From: Clostridia bacterium
Lineage (GTDB): Bacteria; Bacillota; Clostridia; UBA1212; UBA1255
Length of the DNA: 46,732 nt
Direction: 5' to 3'
NCBI GenBank assembly: GCA_017560765.1
Contig: JAFZEI010000091.1
Span: 1 to 46,732 of the forward strand
The stretch's first letter is position 1, and the number at the start of each line of letters is the position of its first letter. The translations under genes were made by a program, and so were the position numbers. Shown here one piece after another: positions 21,601-29,569 of this stretch. The notes below the pieces were generated by a model, which worked only from the letters and a program-made list of their open reading frames with translations, did no database searches and was not told the DNA's origin.

Positions 21601-21797
21601 CTCTTATGATGTGCGTAAATATCAAACACTTGGGCGGTAACGGAGCGATGACACGTATGCTTAACAAAGCAGGCGGAGTATATACGGTTGATACACTTTA
21701 TGCATCAACAATGACTGATACAGGAAATCAGGCAGGTGCTTTCCGCGGCAGAAATAAGTTAGTATATAAATGGATTATGACATACGTTGTTGATTGA
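18660..21797 (+). CDS. Secreted multidomain cell-wall hydrolase: CHAP, ricin-type lectin repeats, lysozyme-like C-terminus
   Basis: The product is 1045 residues with a Sec signal peptide (about 1-28). Residues 55-230 form a CHAP amidase/endopeptidase domain: catalytic Cys110 in GAQWCAMFVSWC, His182 in NHVGIVTDYKGG, and E198/N200 in TIEGN. Next is a surface-protein module (about 250-345, FDPYYYAATSADV, HFINHGAAEGRQGS), then three ricin-B-like beta-trefoil units (about 350-500, 540-675, 690-830), with a Pro/Glu repeat linker near 510-535. The last about 200 residues (YAVETGGQVYG, ITIGAGQWF, NIKHLGGNGAM) resemble a lysozyme-like fold with a candidate catalytic Glu; that call is inference. It probably cleaves peptidoglycan while the lectin units bind wall glycans. 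It ends at a strong terminator. Confidence 0.85.
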   Translation: MKRKINLIVSVLLVVAICATMIPVNSEALTYSGSSSYMSGKYYQRLTGVTLTGNQRTDIVNIAKSQIGYQEGGSSGQFSGEVAGSNNYTEYGRWFGSYIGESWYSGAQWCAMFVSWCAKVAGISSSIIQYDQYTETQVKPFKNAGRAYTWSQVKAGKYTPIPGDIVYFLSSSGAASGRTVNHVGIVTDYKGGTLYTIEGNTSSAYFSTDGGCCSDKTYASSSTYVAYICSPNYTTGTSLGGLYNENDFIPSNVQSVVFDPYYYAATSADVIPGFGSTDEGLFDHFINHGAAEGRQGSPIFNVKEYIERNGDLKAAFGNGSPTGDDYIAAIKHFGNNGAFNDSTPRFTATPENIGKEFKARIQLSNASLNFSLSDTSVIAYTPSEAAAQIWHFFRQDDGSYKIVNTKNDLVLTVAGGSKQSGADIQITESNDSTSQRWYVYKALNKDGSERGYILRSVLSPACVVTVASSSPIAMDNVYNATYAYQTSQAFKFQIVEMIDDGTSTDTPVEPETPVEPENPVEPETPTDPEIPVDPETGYVDLGTGFYAKISTNATTGMGFSLNDEQVVLYTTSSAPAQIWRFDRQADGSYIIVNQKNAMALTVLGNANTAATKVVVEANTGSVGQKWFIYSVGGAYSLKPACAPELSLDIEGGSAESLNDIEINTSNNTATQQFTFTTGKYIDLARDENLGTSFTANITNVDSGLNLNVSTLNIELNTANASSRKQLFHFVRLSDGSYKIVSGHNGYALNVDGGRKYSGTNVNILGSDKSSAQSWYIHLIEGKYIFEPACASGNVMDVQNTAAKGSNVVVNAYSGKSSQIFALSNKKDVASDNVSEVTDGVLTSSQKTVLRKILYAVETGGQVYGKQNYSDFTEAYTNTAQEHAITIGAGQWFATEAKTLLNLIRTTYPSKFAALDTAGIASDLDTANWSSYQLSKTSAKAKCIVSIISSAEGIACQDALMDQQIDSYVKDAYAKGVTDPKALMMCVNIKHLGGNGAMTRMLNKAGGVYTVDTLYASTMTDTGNQAGAFRGRNKLVYKWIMTYVVD

Positions 21798-21819
21798 TTG
21801 TTAAGCTAATTTTCAAAGG

Positions 21820-21849
21820 CCGGCTCAGTAAAATGAGCCGGTTTTTTTT
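21820..21849 (+). terminator. Terminator of the secreted hydrolase gene
   Basis: CCGGCTCA (21820-21827), loop GTAAAA, TGAGCCGG (21834-21841), then eight T residues. It is a textbook intrinsic terminator. Confidence 0.95.
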
Positions 21850-21859
21850 GTTATCACTG

Positions 21860-21889
21860 TTGACAGAGGGGGGACTTTTGGCATATAAT
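21860..21889 (+). promoter_or_regulatory. Promoter of the T-box/thrS transcript
   Basis: Consensus TTGACA (21860-21865) and TATAAT (21884-21889) with an 18-bp spacer, immediately after the preceding terminator. The start site would be near 21896, just before the T-box leader. Confidence 0.85.
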
Positions 21890-21895
21890 CCGAAA

Positions 21896-22168
21896 GTAAA
21901 GCGTTGATGAGAAGAGTACCTTTTTTGAAACTGTCAGAGAGAGGCGGCGAGCGGCAATTTTTGTCGTGGTGCTGTAACCGCCTTGAGTGAATAAATAGGG
22001 AAGACTACCTCGGAGCGGCCCCAATCCGGCCCGGTGATTACGTTATAATCATAAGAGATTTCATACGTACAGATGGTGTGAAATGAAAAAGGGTGGAACC
22101 GCGGATGTATTTAGACTATATTTCGCCCCTTGCGATAAATATTACAAAACGCAAGCGGGCGTTTTTTG
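21896..22168 (+). promoter_or_regulatory. Threonine T-box leader
   Basis: This is a tRNA-sensing transcription-attenuation leader. The stem I features GATGAG..AGTA and CAGAGAGAGG are present. The T-box sequence AGGGTGGAACCGCGG lies at 22090-22104. The terminator pairs CGCCC-CTTGCG (22124-22134) with CGCAAG-C-GGGCG (22150-22161), followed by six T. The specifier is most likely ACT (22004-22006, in GAAGACTACC); the adjacent ACC (22007-22009) is the alternative. Both are Thr codons, which agrees with thrS downstream. Uncharged tRNA-Thr should stabilise the antiterminator and raise expression. Confidence 0.9.
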
Positions 22169-22192
22169 TTTTCTGAAAGGAGATAAAAAGAA

Positions 22193-24124
22193 ATGAAAAT
22201 CACATTAAAGGATGGCTCAATTAAGGAATATGCAGAGGCTAAAACAGTTTTGGAGATTGCTGCAGATTTAAGTGAGGGCTTGGCAAGAGTTGCTTGTGCA
22301 GGTGAAATTGACGGCAAAAGAGTAGATTTGAGAACAGTGGTTGACTCAGATTGTAATCTTAGTATTTTGACTTTTGAAGATAAGGGAGGCAGAGATGCTT
22401 TTCGTCATACTGCGTCACACATTATGGCACAGGCAATTAAGAGACTTTATCCCGATGCAAAATTGGCAATAGGCCCGTCTGTTGATGATGGTTTCTATTA
22501 CGATATAGATTGCGAAGATGCAATATCCAGCGATGATTTTGAGAAAATCGAAGCAGAAATGAAAAAAATTGTTAAAGAGAATATACCTCTTGAGAGATTT
22601 GAACTTCCGAGAGAAGAAGCAATAAAATTCTTTGAGGAGCTTGAAGAACCTTACAAGGTAGAGCTTATCAGAGATCTTCCCGAGGATGCAATCATCAGTC
22701 TTTATAAACAGGGTGACTTTACTGATTTGTGCGCAGGTCCTCACCTTATGTCAACAAAGCCTGTTAAAGCAATCAAAATCATGAAAATTGCAGGCGCTTA
22801 TTGGAGAGGCAATGAGAAGAATAAAATGCTCACAAGACTTTACGGTACAGCATATACAAAGAATGCTGACCTTGAAGCATACGTTACAATGCTTGAAGAA
22901 GCAAAAAAACGTGACCATAGAAAATTAGGCAAAGAGTTAGGTCTTTTCCTCTTTACTGATGAGGGTCCGGGATTCCCGTTCTTCCTTCCTAAGGGAATGA
23001 TTCTTAAGAACACTCTTATGCAATATTGGCGTGAAATTCATGAGCGTGAAGGTTATGTAGAGATTTCAACACCTATTATGCTTAACAGAGGACTTTGGGA
23101 AACATCCGGTCACTGGGATCACTACAAAGAGAACATGTATACAACTGTAATAGACGATGAGGATTTTGCTGTAAAACCTATGAACTGCCCCGGCGGAATG
23201 CTTGTTTACAAATCACAGCCGCACTCATACAGAGAACTTCCTCTCAGACTTGCAGAGGTAGGTCTTGTACACAGACATGAAAAGTCAGGCGCACTTCACG
23301 GACTTATGAGAGTAAGATGTTTTAATCAGGATGATGCTCATATATTTATGACACAGGAGCAAATCAGAGATGAGATAAAAGGTGTTGTAAGACTTATTGA
23401 CGAAGTTTATCAGCTCTTCGGATATAAATACTTTATTGAGCTTTCAACAAGACCTGAAGATTCAATGGGAAGTGATGAAGATTGGGAAATTGCAACAGAT
23501 GGTCTTCGTAATGCACTTGAAGATATGGGACTTGACTACGTTATTAACGAAGGTGATGGTGCTTTCTACGGTCCTAAGATTGACTTCCACTTGGTAGATG
23601 CTATAGGCAGAACATGGCAGTGCGGTACTATTCAGCTTGACTTCCAGCTTCCACAGAGATTTGAGGCAGAATACATCGGAGCTGACGGTGAGATGCACAG
23701 ACCGATTATGATTCACAGAGTTTGCTTTGGTTCAATAGAGAGATTTATCGGTATTCTTACAGAGCATTTTGCAGGTAAATTCCCCACATGGCTTGCACCT
23801 GTACAAGTAAAAGTGTTGCCGATTTCCGACAAGTTTGCTGAGTACGGCAACAAAGTATTGGCAGAGCTTAAAAAGGCAGGCATTCGTGCGGAAATTGACG
23901 AGCGCCCTGAGAAAATCGGCTATAAGATTCGCGAAGCAAGAAACGAAAGAATTCCTTATATGCTTGTTGTTGGTCAAAAAGAAGAAGAAAGCGGCCTTGT
24001 TTCCGTAAGGAGCAGATTTGAAGGAGACGAAGGACAGCAAGAACTTGGTGCATTTATTGCGGCAATTACAGCAGAAATTGCATCAAGAAGCAGACGCGAG
24101 GAAAAAGTTGCAGAAGAGAATTAA
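22193..24124 (+). CDS. thrS: Threonyl-tRNA synthetase
   Basis: The 643-residue class II synthetase charges tRNA-Thr in the cytoplasm. It has an N-terminal TGS domain (about 1-60), an editing domain with HTASH (HxxxH), the catalytic core with MNCPGGM (zinc Cys), HRHEKSGALHGLMR and QCGTIQLDFQLP, and the anticodon-binding domain (about 535-630) with PVQVKVLPIS. Length and order are standard. It is controlled by the T-box leader, and the ribosome site is AAGGAG. Confidence 0.97.
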   Translation: MKITLKDGSIKEYAEAKTVLEIAADLSEGLARVACAGEIDGKRVDLRTVVDSDCNLSILTFEDKGGRDAFRHTASHIMAQAIKRLYPDAKLAIGPSVDDGFYYDIDCEDAISSDDFEKIEAEMKKIVKENIPLERFELPREEAIKFFEELEEPYKVELIRDLPEDAIISLYKQGDFTDLCAGPHLMSTKPVKAIKIMKIAGAYWRGNEKNKMLTRLYGTAYTKNADLEAYVTMLEEAKKRDHRKLGKELGLFLFTDEGPGFPFFLPKGMILKNTLMQYWREIHEREGYVEISTPIMLNRGLWETSGHWDHYKENMYTTVIDDEDFAVKPMNCPGGMLVYKSQPHSYRELPLRLAEVGLVHRHEKSGALHGLMRVRCFNQDDAHIFMTQEQIRDEIKGVVRLIDEVYQLFGYKYFIELSTRPEDSMGSDEDWEIATDGLRNALEDMGLDYVINEGDGAFYGPKIDFHLVDAIGRTWQCGTIQLDFQLPQRFEAEYIGADGEMHRPIMIHRVCFGSIERFIGILTEHFAGKFPTWLAPVQVKVLPISDKFAEYGNKVLAELKKAGIRAEIDERPEKIGYKIREARNERIPYMLVVGQKEEESGLVSVRSRFEGDEGQQELGAFIAAITAEIASRSRREEKVAEEN

Positions 24125-24166
24125 TGCAAACTAATAAAGAGAGTTTTTACAAGGAGCGTGATTGGG

Positions 24167-25549
24167 ATGACAGATAAGCTTCATGAGGAGTGTGGCCTTT
24201 TTGCCATGTTTGACAATGACGGTTACGATACTGCAAGGATTACGTATGCAGGTCTTTTTGCTATGCAGCACAGAGGACAGCAAAGCGCCGGAATTGCAGT
24301 GAATAACGATAGAAAAGTTACTTTGTACAAGGATAACGGACTTGTACATGAGGTGTTTAGTGACGAGGTAATTAATTCTTTAAAAGGCAGGATGGCAATC
24401 GGCCATGTGCGCTACAGTGCAGATGGAGAACAAGACGTTCTTAATGCCCAGCCTCTTGTCAGCAGATATATTAAAGGACCATTGGCGGTGGCAACAAATG
24501 GTACACTTACCAATTACCATGAGCTTAAGCATCAGTTGGAGCAAGAAGGAGCGATTTTCCAAACAACAAACGAAACTGAGATTATAATGCACCTGCTTGC
24601 AAGGGCTCGTATGAAGACGGGACGTGTTGAGACAGGTCTTGCTGAAATCATGAAAAATCAATTGCGCGGAGCTTATGCTCTTGTAATGATGAGCCCTCAA
24701 AAGCTTATTGCGTGCCGTGACCCAAAGGGTATGAAGCCACTTTGCATGGGTAAAATTGAAAATTCTTACGTTTTTGCGTCGGAAACTTGCGCGCTTGACA
24801 CAGTTCGTGCTGAGTTTGTAAGGGAACTTGACCCGGGAGAAATTGTTATTGTAGATGTGAACGGAGTAAGAAGCATAAGGGATAATTGCCAAGATCGTAA
24901 GTGCTCAAGCATGTGCGTTTTTGAGTATCTTTATTTTGCTCGCTCGGATTCTATTATAGAGGGTATGAGTGTACATAAGGCAAGAAAGCTTACCGGTAAG
25001 ATTTTGTCGGAGACATATCCTGTTGATGCAGATATAGTTGCTGCAGTGCCTGACTCGGGAGTAGATGCTGCAATTGGATACGCAGAAGCGTCGGGCATTC
25101 CGTATGCAAAAGCACTTATGATTAACCGCTATGTGGGTAGAACATTCATACAGCCTACACAGGAACAGAGAACTACAGCTGTGAGATTAAAAATTAATGT
25201 AATCAGAGATACTGTAAAGGATAAAAAAATTGTTCTTGTTGATGACTCGATTGTGCGCGGTACAACGTGTGCGAAGCTTGTTGCAATGCTAAAAGAGGCC
25301 GGTGCAAAAGAGGTTCACATGAGAATCAGTGCGCCGCCGTTTATATGGCCTTGCTATTTCGGCACAGATATTCCGTCGAGGGAACATTTAATGGCTTGCA
25401 ATTATACCGTAGACGAGATTTGTAATATGATTGGTGCTGACTCTTTGGGCTTTATGCCTGTTGAGAGACTTCCGGAAGTAGTTCCGGATATAAATTGCGG
25501 CTATTGTGACGGATGTTTTACAGGAAAATATCCTTATGAACACGAGTAA
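24167..25549 (+). CDS. purF: Amidophosphoribosyltransferase (first step of purine synthesis)
   Basis: The product (460 residues) converts PRPP plus glutamine to 5-phosphoribosylamine. The N-terminal glutaminase begins after a short propeptide: with ATG 24167 the catalytic Cys is residue 9 (EECGLF). The PRPP-binding loop is VLVDDSIVRGTT. Cysteines at CSSMC, WPC and CGYCDGC match the Fe-S-containing Bacillus-type enzyme. The in-frame GTG at 24158 is only 1 nt from AAGGAG (24151-24156), so ATG 24167 is preferred. It follows thrS by 42 bp without a terminator, so T-box readthrough may reach it; no other pur genes are present. Confidence 0.92.
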   Translation: MTDKLHEECGLFAMFDNDGYDTARITYAGLFAMQHRGQQSAGIAVNNDRKVTLYKDNGLVHEVFSDEVINSLKGRMAIGHVRYSADGEQDVLNAQPLVSRYIKGPLAVATNGTLTNYHELKHQLEQEGAIFQTTNETEIIMHLLARARMKTGRVETGLAEIMKNQLRGAYALVMMSPQKLIACRDPKGMKPLCMGKIENSYVFASETCALDTVRAEFVRELDPGEIVIVDVNGVRSIRDNCQDRKCSSMCVFEYLYFARSDSIIEGMSVHKARKLTGKILSETYPVDADIVAAVPDSGVDAAIGYAEASGIPYAKALMINRYVGRTFIQPTQEQRTTAVRLKINVIRDTVKDKKIVLVDDSIVRGTTCAKLVAMLKEAGAKEVHMRISAPPFIWPCYFGTDIPSREHLMACNYTVDEICNMIGADSLGFMPVERLPEVVPDINCGYCDGCFTGKYPYEHE

Positions 25550-25584
25550 AAAAATATAGTAATAATTAATACAAAATAACAAAT

Positions 25585-25616
25585 AATATCCTCATCTTGA
25601 GAAAGATGGGGATATT
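25585..25616 (+). promoter_or_regulatory. 14-bp hairpin burying the gerA ribosome binding site
   Basis: The arm 25585-25598 pairs with 25603-25616 over 14 contiguous pairs (one G-U), closed by a GAGA tetraloop of GNRA type. The Shine-Dalgarno GATGGGG (25605-25611) lies wholly in the 3' arm, and the arm ends directly before ATG 25617. Five T residues follow the ATG, so it could instead act as a terminator for purF. Confidence 0.75.
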
Positions 25617-27248
25617 ATGTTTTTAGAATATATTTTTAAAAAATTGAAATACAATAATAATACGAAATGTGGAGTGCCGCAAAAACAAGAGGAGCAAACT
25701 CCGGTGCCGCCAAACATAGATAATGCAGAGCAAATGTTAAAAGAACGTTTTTGCTTCAGTAATGATTTTGTGACAAGACGTTTAAATGTGAATTATGTAG
25801 AAAATAAGAGTTGCAACGGATTAATTGCTTATATGGATGGTATGGTCAGACAGGATTTATTGTCTGAAAGTATAATTAAACCGCTTTTGCACGGCAGGCA
25901 AGAAACGTTTTTACTTTCTAACCGGTCAAAAAGTAAAAACGAGAAAAACAGTAAAGTTGATAAAATAAACAATACAATATTATCTACAGGAGAGGTTAAA
26001 AAAGAAAAAGATTTTGAAAAAGCAGTAGAGGCAATCTTAAACGGGGATTGTGTACTGTTTTTGGAAAATTCTGCAGAATGCAGTATTATAAGCTGCAAGG
26101 GGTATGAAAAAAGAACAATTGAGCAACCCTCATACGAAGTGTCTATGCGTGGGCCAAGGGAAAGCTTTAATGAGAATTTACGAACAAATACCACCTTGCT
26201 CAGACGGCGTGTTAAAAACAGCAATTTAGTTTTTGAAAACTTAGTAAAAGGGCGAAAAACTCGTACAAATCTATGCATAACATATATTAATGGTCTTGCT
26301 GAGAAAAAACTGGTAGACGAGGTAAAAAGAAGAATTAGCAAAATCAATGTTGATATGATATTGGAATCCGGCTATATAGAAGAATACGTAGAGGACAGCC
26401 CGTTCTCGATTTTTGCCACAATGGGAATTACAGAGCGCCCCGATGTATTGGCAGCAAAGCTTATGGAGGGGCGCGTAGGGATAATTATTGATGGTTCGCC
26501 TTTTGTACTCACGGTTCCTTTCTTTTTTATTGAAGCATTTCAAAATCCTGAGGATTATTACACCAGAACGATTCATTCGGGAATTATCAGAATTTTCAGA
26601 TACCTTGCATTCTTTTTGAGCATAATGGTTCCCGGTATTTATGTGGCGCTCACAAGCTTTCATCAGGAATTAATACCAACTTCTTTACTTTTTACCATTG
26701 CCGCATCAAGCGAAGGTGTGCCATTTGGCTCCTTTGCGGAGGTTTCGCTGTTTTTGCTTGTGTTCGAGCTTTTAAAAGAAGCCGGCATCCATATGCCTAA
26801 AAATATTGGTCAAACTATCAGTATTGTAGGTGGTCTTGTTATGGGAGAGGCAGCTATTCAGGCGGGACTGATAGGCGCGCCGGTAGTGATTATAATTGCT
26901 TTTACTGCAGTTTCCAGTTTTGTAGTGCCTACAATGGGTAATGAAGTGACACTGCTGCGGTGGATATTTTTGTTTTTAGGCGGCTTTTTGGGTGGCTTCG
27001 GAATTGCTGTAGGAATTATAGGGCTTACCGTTCATGTTACGGGTCTTGAATCCTTCGGATACAGCTTTGCATCTCCTTTTATGCCATGCAGGCCGGAAGA
27101 TTTAAAAGACACATTTGTAAGGGCCCCTTTATGGATGATGCGTCGCCGCCCTTACGGAATGGCGCAAGGTGACAAAGTTAGGGAAAATACACCTATTCCG
27201 CCTGACCGAGAAACGTCAAACGAAAACGGGGAGAAAAATTATGAGTAA
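25617..27248 (+). CDS. gerA: GerA-family spore germination receptor subunit A
   Basis: The 543-residue product is the A subunit of a nutrient germinant receptor in the inner spore membrane. The N-terminal soluble part (about 1-315) contains the family segments RPDVLAAKLMEGRVGIIIDGSP and FFIEAFQNPEDYY, followed by about five membrane segments (about 320-490) with LVFELLKEAGIHMP and VPTMGNEVTLLRW. The tail is hydrophilic. Gene order is A-C-B and the gene overlaps the C gene by 8 bp. A residue run rich in Lys/Asn near 100-130 suggests a flexible insert. Translation may be restrained by the hairpin over its ribosome site. The germinant cannot be predicted. Confidence 0.93.
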   Translation: MFLEYIFKKLKYNNNTKCGVPQKQEEQTPVPPNIDNAEQMLKERFCFSNDFVTRRLNVNYVENKSCNGLIAYMDGMVRQDLLSESIIKPLLHGRQETFLLSNRSKSKNEKNSKVDKINNTILSTGEVKKEKDFEKAVEAILNGDCVLFLENSAECSIISCKGYEKRTIEQPSYEVSMRGPRESFNENLRTNTTLLRRRVKNSNLVFENLVKGRKTRTNLCITYINGLAEKKLVDEVKRRISKINVDMILESGYIEEYVEDSPFSIFATMGITERPDVLAAKLMEGRVGIIIDGSPFVLTVPFFFIEAFQNPEDYYTRTIHSGIIRIFRYLAFFLSIMVPGIYVALTSFHQELIPTSLLFTIAASSEGVPFGSFAEVSLFLLVFELLKEAGIHMPKNIGQTISIVGGLVMGEAAIQAGLIGAPVVIIIAFTAVSSFVVPTMGNEVTLLRWIFLFLGGFLGGFGIAVGIIGLTVHVTGLESFGYSFASPFMPCRPEDLKDTFVRAPLWMMRRRPYGMAQGDKVRENTPIPPDRETSNENGEKNYE

Positions 27249-28485
27249 AAAAATAATTTGCATAACAACTGTAATTGTAATTATGTTTGTTAGTTTTACG
27301 GGCTGTTCTGTAAAGGGCACAAAAAGAGATCTAAGCTCGCTTGCCATTGTAATTGGCCTTGCAATAGATAAAAATGAGGGAGACAGTCAGGGATTTGAAA
27401 CTTTTGGCGACGAACAAGCAAGAATTCTCATGACAGCTCAAGTGGTGCGCAATGATTCCGTAGGACAGCAAGGAGGTTCGGGGCAAGGCGCTGATTCTGC
27501 CGGTAAAGGTGATGTGGGTAAACCATACTGGAATGTGGAGGTTGTGGGCGGTAATTTATTGGAGGCAATCAGGGCAGCGACTCATGTTACAAACAGGAGC
27601 CTCTATTTGGCTCAGAATCAAGTGGTAGTTATAAGCAGCGATATTGCAAAAGAGGGTATTGCCAAGTATTTGGACTTTTTTTTCAGAGACCACGAGACGA
27701 GATACGATGTAAGCTTAATTATTGCAGAGGGAAACGCAGGGAAAATATTGGCAACGGAGTCACATCTTGACAATTTGCCTGCGCAAGATTTGTACAAGCT
27801 GATAAACAGTCAAAAAAGGGACAGCGGCACGCCGGATTGTACGCTTTTTTCCTTTATAAGAGATTATAAGACGGAATACAAATCGGCGCTTGTTCCTTTT
27901 GTGCGGGTGATTGAGCCGAAGGAGGAACAAAGGTCTCCGTTTTTGTTTGTTGCGGGAAGCAGTATTTTTGTTGAAGATAAAATGGTAGGTATTCTTGACG
28001 AAAAGCAAACAAGAGGCGTTTTGTGGGTTTCAGACAGGGTTACTGACGGAGTTGTTGCACTTGATTTCGACGGAATAGCTGTATCTTTAGAAGTTATTAA
28101 CAGTAAGGGAAGTTTTACTGCAGAATATTCCGACGGTAAAATTAAAGTGAAAAGTAAAGTGGAGGCTAAATTAAGCTTGGGAGAGTATCAGGGGCAAGGA
28201 CAATTCGATACAGAAAAAGTCAAAATGCTGGAAAAAATGTGTGAAGAAGAGATAAAAAAAGAAATTAACGAGGGCTTTGAAAAAATCAGAGAGAAAAGTG
28301 CTGATGTTTTGGGAATTGGTAATTATTTTTACAGATTTAAGTATAAACAATGGCAAAAAATACAAGAAGATTTCCTTGAAATGTATAAAAATGCCAATAT
28401 GGAAATAGAAGTGGATGCTCAAATTATCCGTACAGGTTCGCTTTTAAAACCTATAGATGCTAATTCGGGAGGTAAAAATGAGTAA
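27241..28485 (+). CDS. gerC: Ger(x)C-family spore germination lipoprotein
   Basis: The 414-residue product has a lipoprotein signal with lipobox FTGC (C22) and the GerC pattern KRDLSSLAIVIGLAIDK, FFFRDHETRYDVSLIIAEG, and a C-terminal domain ending VDAQIIRTGSLLKP. As subunit C of the receptor it is anchored to the outer leaflet of the inner spore membrane. ATG 27241 is preferred over upstream in-frame starts because of the GGGGAGA site and the signal peptide. It overlaps both neighbours by 8 bp, so the three subunits are translationally coupled. Confidence 0.92.
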   Translation: MSKKIICITTVIVIMFVSFTGCSVKGTKRDLSSLAIVIGLAIDKNEGDSQGFETFGDEQARILMTAQVVRNDSVGQQGGSGQGADSAGKGDVGKPYWNVEVVGGNLLEAIRAATHVTNRSLYLAQNQVVVISSDIAKEGIAKYLDFFFRDHETRYDVSLIIAEGNAGKILATESHLDNLPAQDLYKLINSQKRDSGTPDCTLFSFIRDYKTEYKSALVPFVRVIEPKEEQRSPFLFVAGSSIFVEDKMVGILDEKQTRGVLWVSDRVTDGVVALDFDGIAVSLEVINSKGSFTAEYSDGKIKVKSKVEAKLSLGEYQGQGQFDTEKVKMLEKMCEEEIKKEINEGFEKIREKSADVLGIGNYFYRFKYKQWQKIQEDFLEMYKNANMEIEVDAQIIRTGSLLKPIDANSGGKNE

Positions 28486-29566
28486 AAGGCAATTTGTGTT
28501 TATAACGGCCTGCTTTGTGCAAGGTTCTTTTATGTATACGATGTATTATTATCAAATTGCAGGTAATGAATCTTGGATAACACTGCTTGCAGGTATACTT
28601 TTTGGAATTGCTGTTGCATTCATGTACGGTGCTCTGTATAAAATGCATTTTGATAAGGATAATGATAGTGCAAAAGGCCTTGTAGAAATAAATATGGCAG
28701 TATATGGGAAATCTTTTGGGAAATTACTATCTCTTTTATACGTTGGCACTTTGTTGCTGTCTTGCTCCAGAATGCTACGTGAAGCAGGACAGTTTGTGGC
28801 CGGAAATCTTTTGATGGGCATAAACTGGACGTATATTTTAGCAATTTTAGTTATTTTGTGTGGATGGACAGCATTTTACGGAGTTAAATATTTTGCATCA
28901 ATAGGTACTGCAACGTGTTTATTTATGTACATTTTTACTATTGTCCTTTTTATTTTACTTTTGCCTCACTCTAAGCTATATCACTTACTGCCTATGGGTA
29001 AGGAAGAAATTCACACGTATTTTAAGGGGATTTCTCTTTGCACCGCACTTCCGTTTTCTGAACTGGTGGCGTTTCTGATTATTGCTCCGGACGTTCGCGG
29101 CGAAAATCGCGGAAATTTAAAAAAAGAGCTTTTCTACGGAATTCTTGCCGGCTCGCCGTTTTTGCTCATTTCTATTTTGCGAGATACTTTGGTGCTTGGC
29201 CCGCTAATGGGTGATTTTTCGTATCCGGGATACGAGGTTATCAGGCTTGTGAATTATAAGGTGTTTTCAAATGTTGAAAGCCTATACGGTATAATAATAA
29301 TTTTTCTGATGTTTTTTAAAAGTGCATTGCTTTTTTACTCTGTGGCCAAGGCTTTAGTAAAAATATTAAATTGTAAGGGAAGTCCGTTATTTTACGCTTT
29401 TGTATCAGGCGTTTTGTTCTTTGTTTCACAAATAATTGCAGATTCAAATATAAAACTATCTGAGATAGTCTTGCAGAGAATACCGTATATATTATTATCT
29501 GTAAATGTTGGTTTGCCGTTGGTTACGCTTTTGATGTCGAAAATTAAAAAGATAAAAGAAAAATAA
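28478..29566 (+). CDS. gerB: GerB-family spore germination permease-like subunit
   Basis: The 362-residue product has about ten membrane segments of the APC-transporter type, matching the B subunit of GerA-type receptors, believed to form the germinant-binding or transport core. Family features include the central SELVAFLIIAPDV and the LRDTLVLGPLM segment. ATG 28478 is supported by GGGAGG (28467-28472). It ends 3 bp from the convergent loaP gene with no visible terminator between them. Confidence 0.92.
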   Translation: MSKRQFVFITACFVQGSFMYTMYYYQIAGNESWITLLAGILFGIAVAFMYGALYKMHFDKDNDSAKGLVEINMAVYGKSFGKLLSLLYVGTLLLSCSRMLREAGQFVAGNLLMGINWTYILAILVILCGWTAFYGVKYFASIGTATCLFMYIFTIVLFILLLPHSKLYHLLPMGKEEIHTYFKGISLCTALPFSELVAFLIIAPDVRGENRGNLKKELFYGILAGSPFLLISILRDTLVLGPLMGDFSYPGYEVIRLVNYKVFSNVESLYGIIIIFLMFFKSALLFYSVAKALVKILNCKGSPLFYAFVSGVLFFVSQIIADSNIKLSEIVLQRIPYILLSVNVGLPLVTLLMSKIKKIKEK

Positions 29567-29569
29567 GGA

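Noticed and set aside
21977-21979. ACC at 21977-21979 as the T-box specifier
   Set aside because: It falls in a likely CCGCC/GGCGG helix; the GAAGACTACC context at 22001-22009 fits the specifier loop better. The amino acid would be Thr either way.
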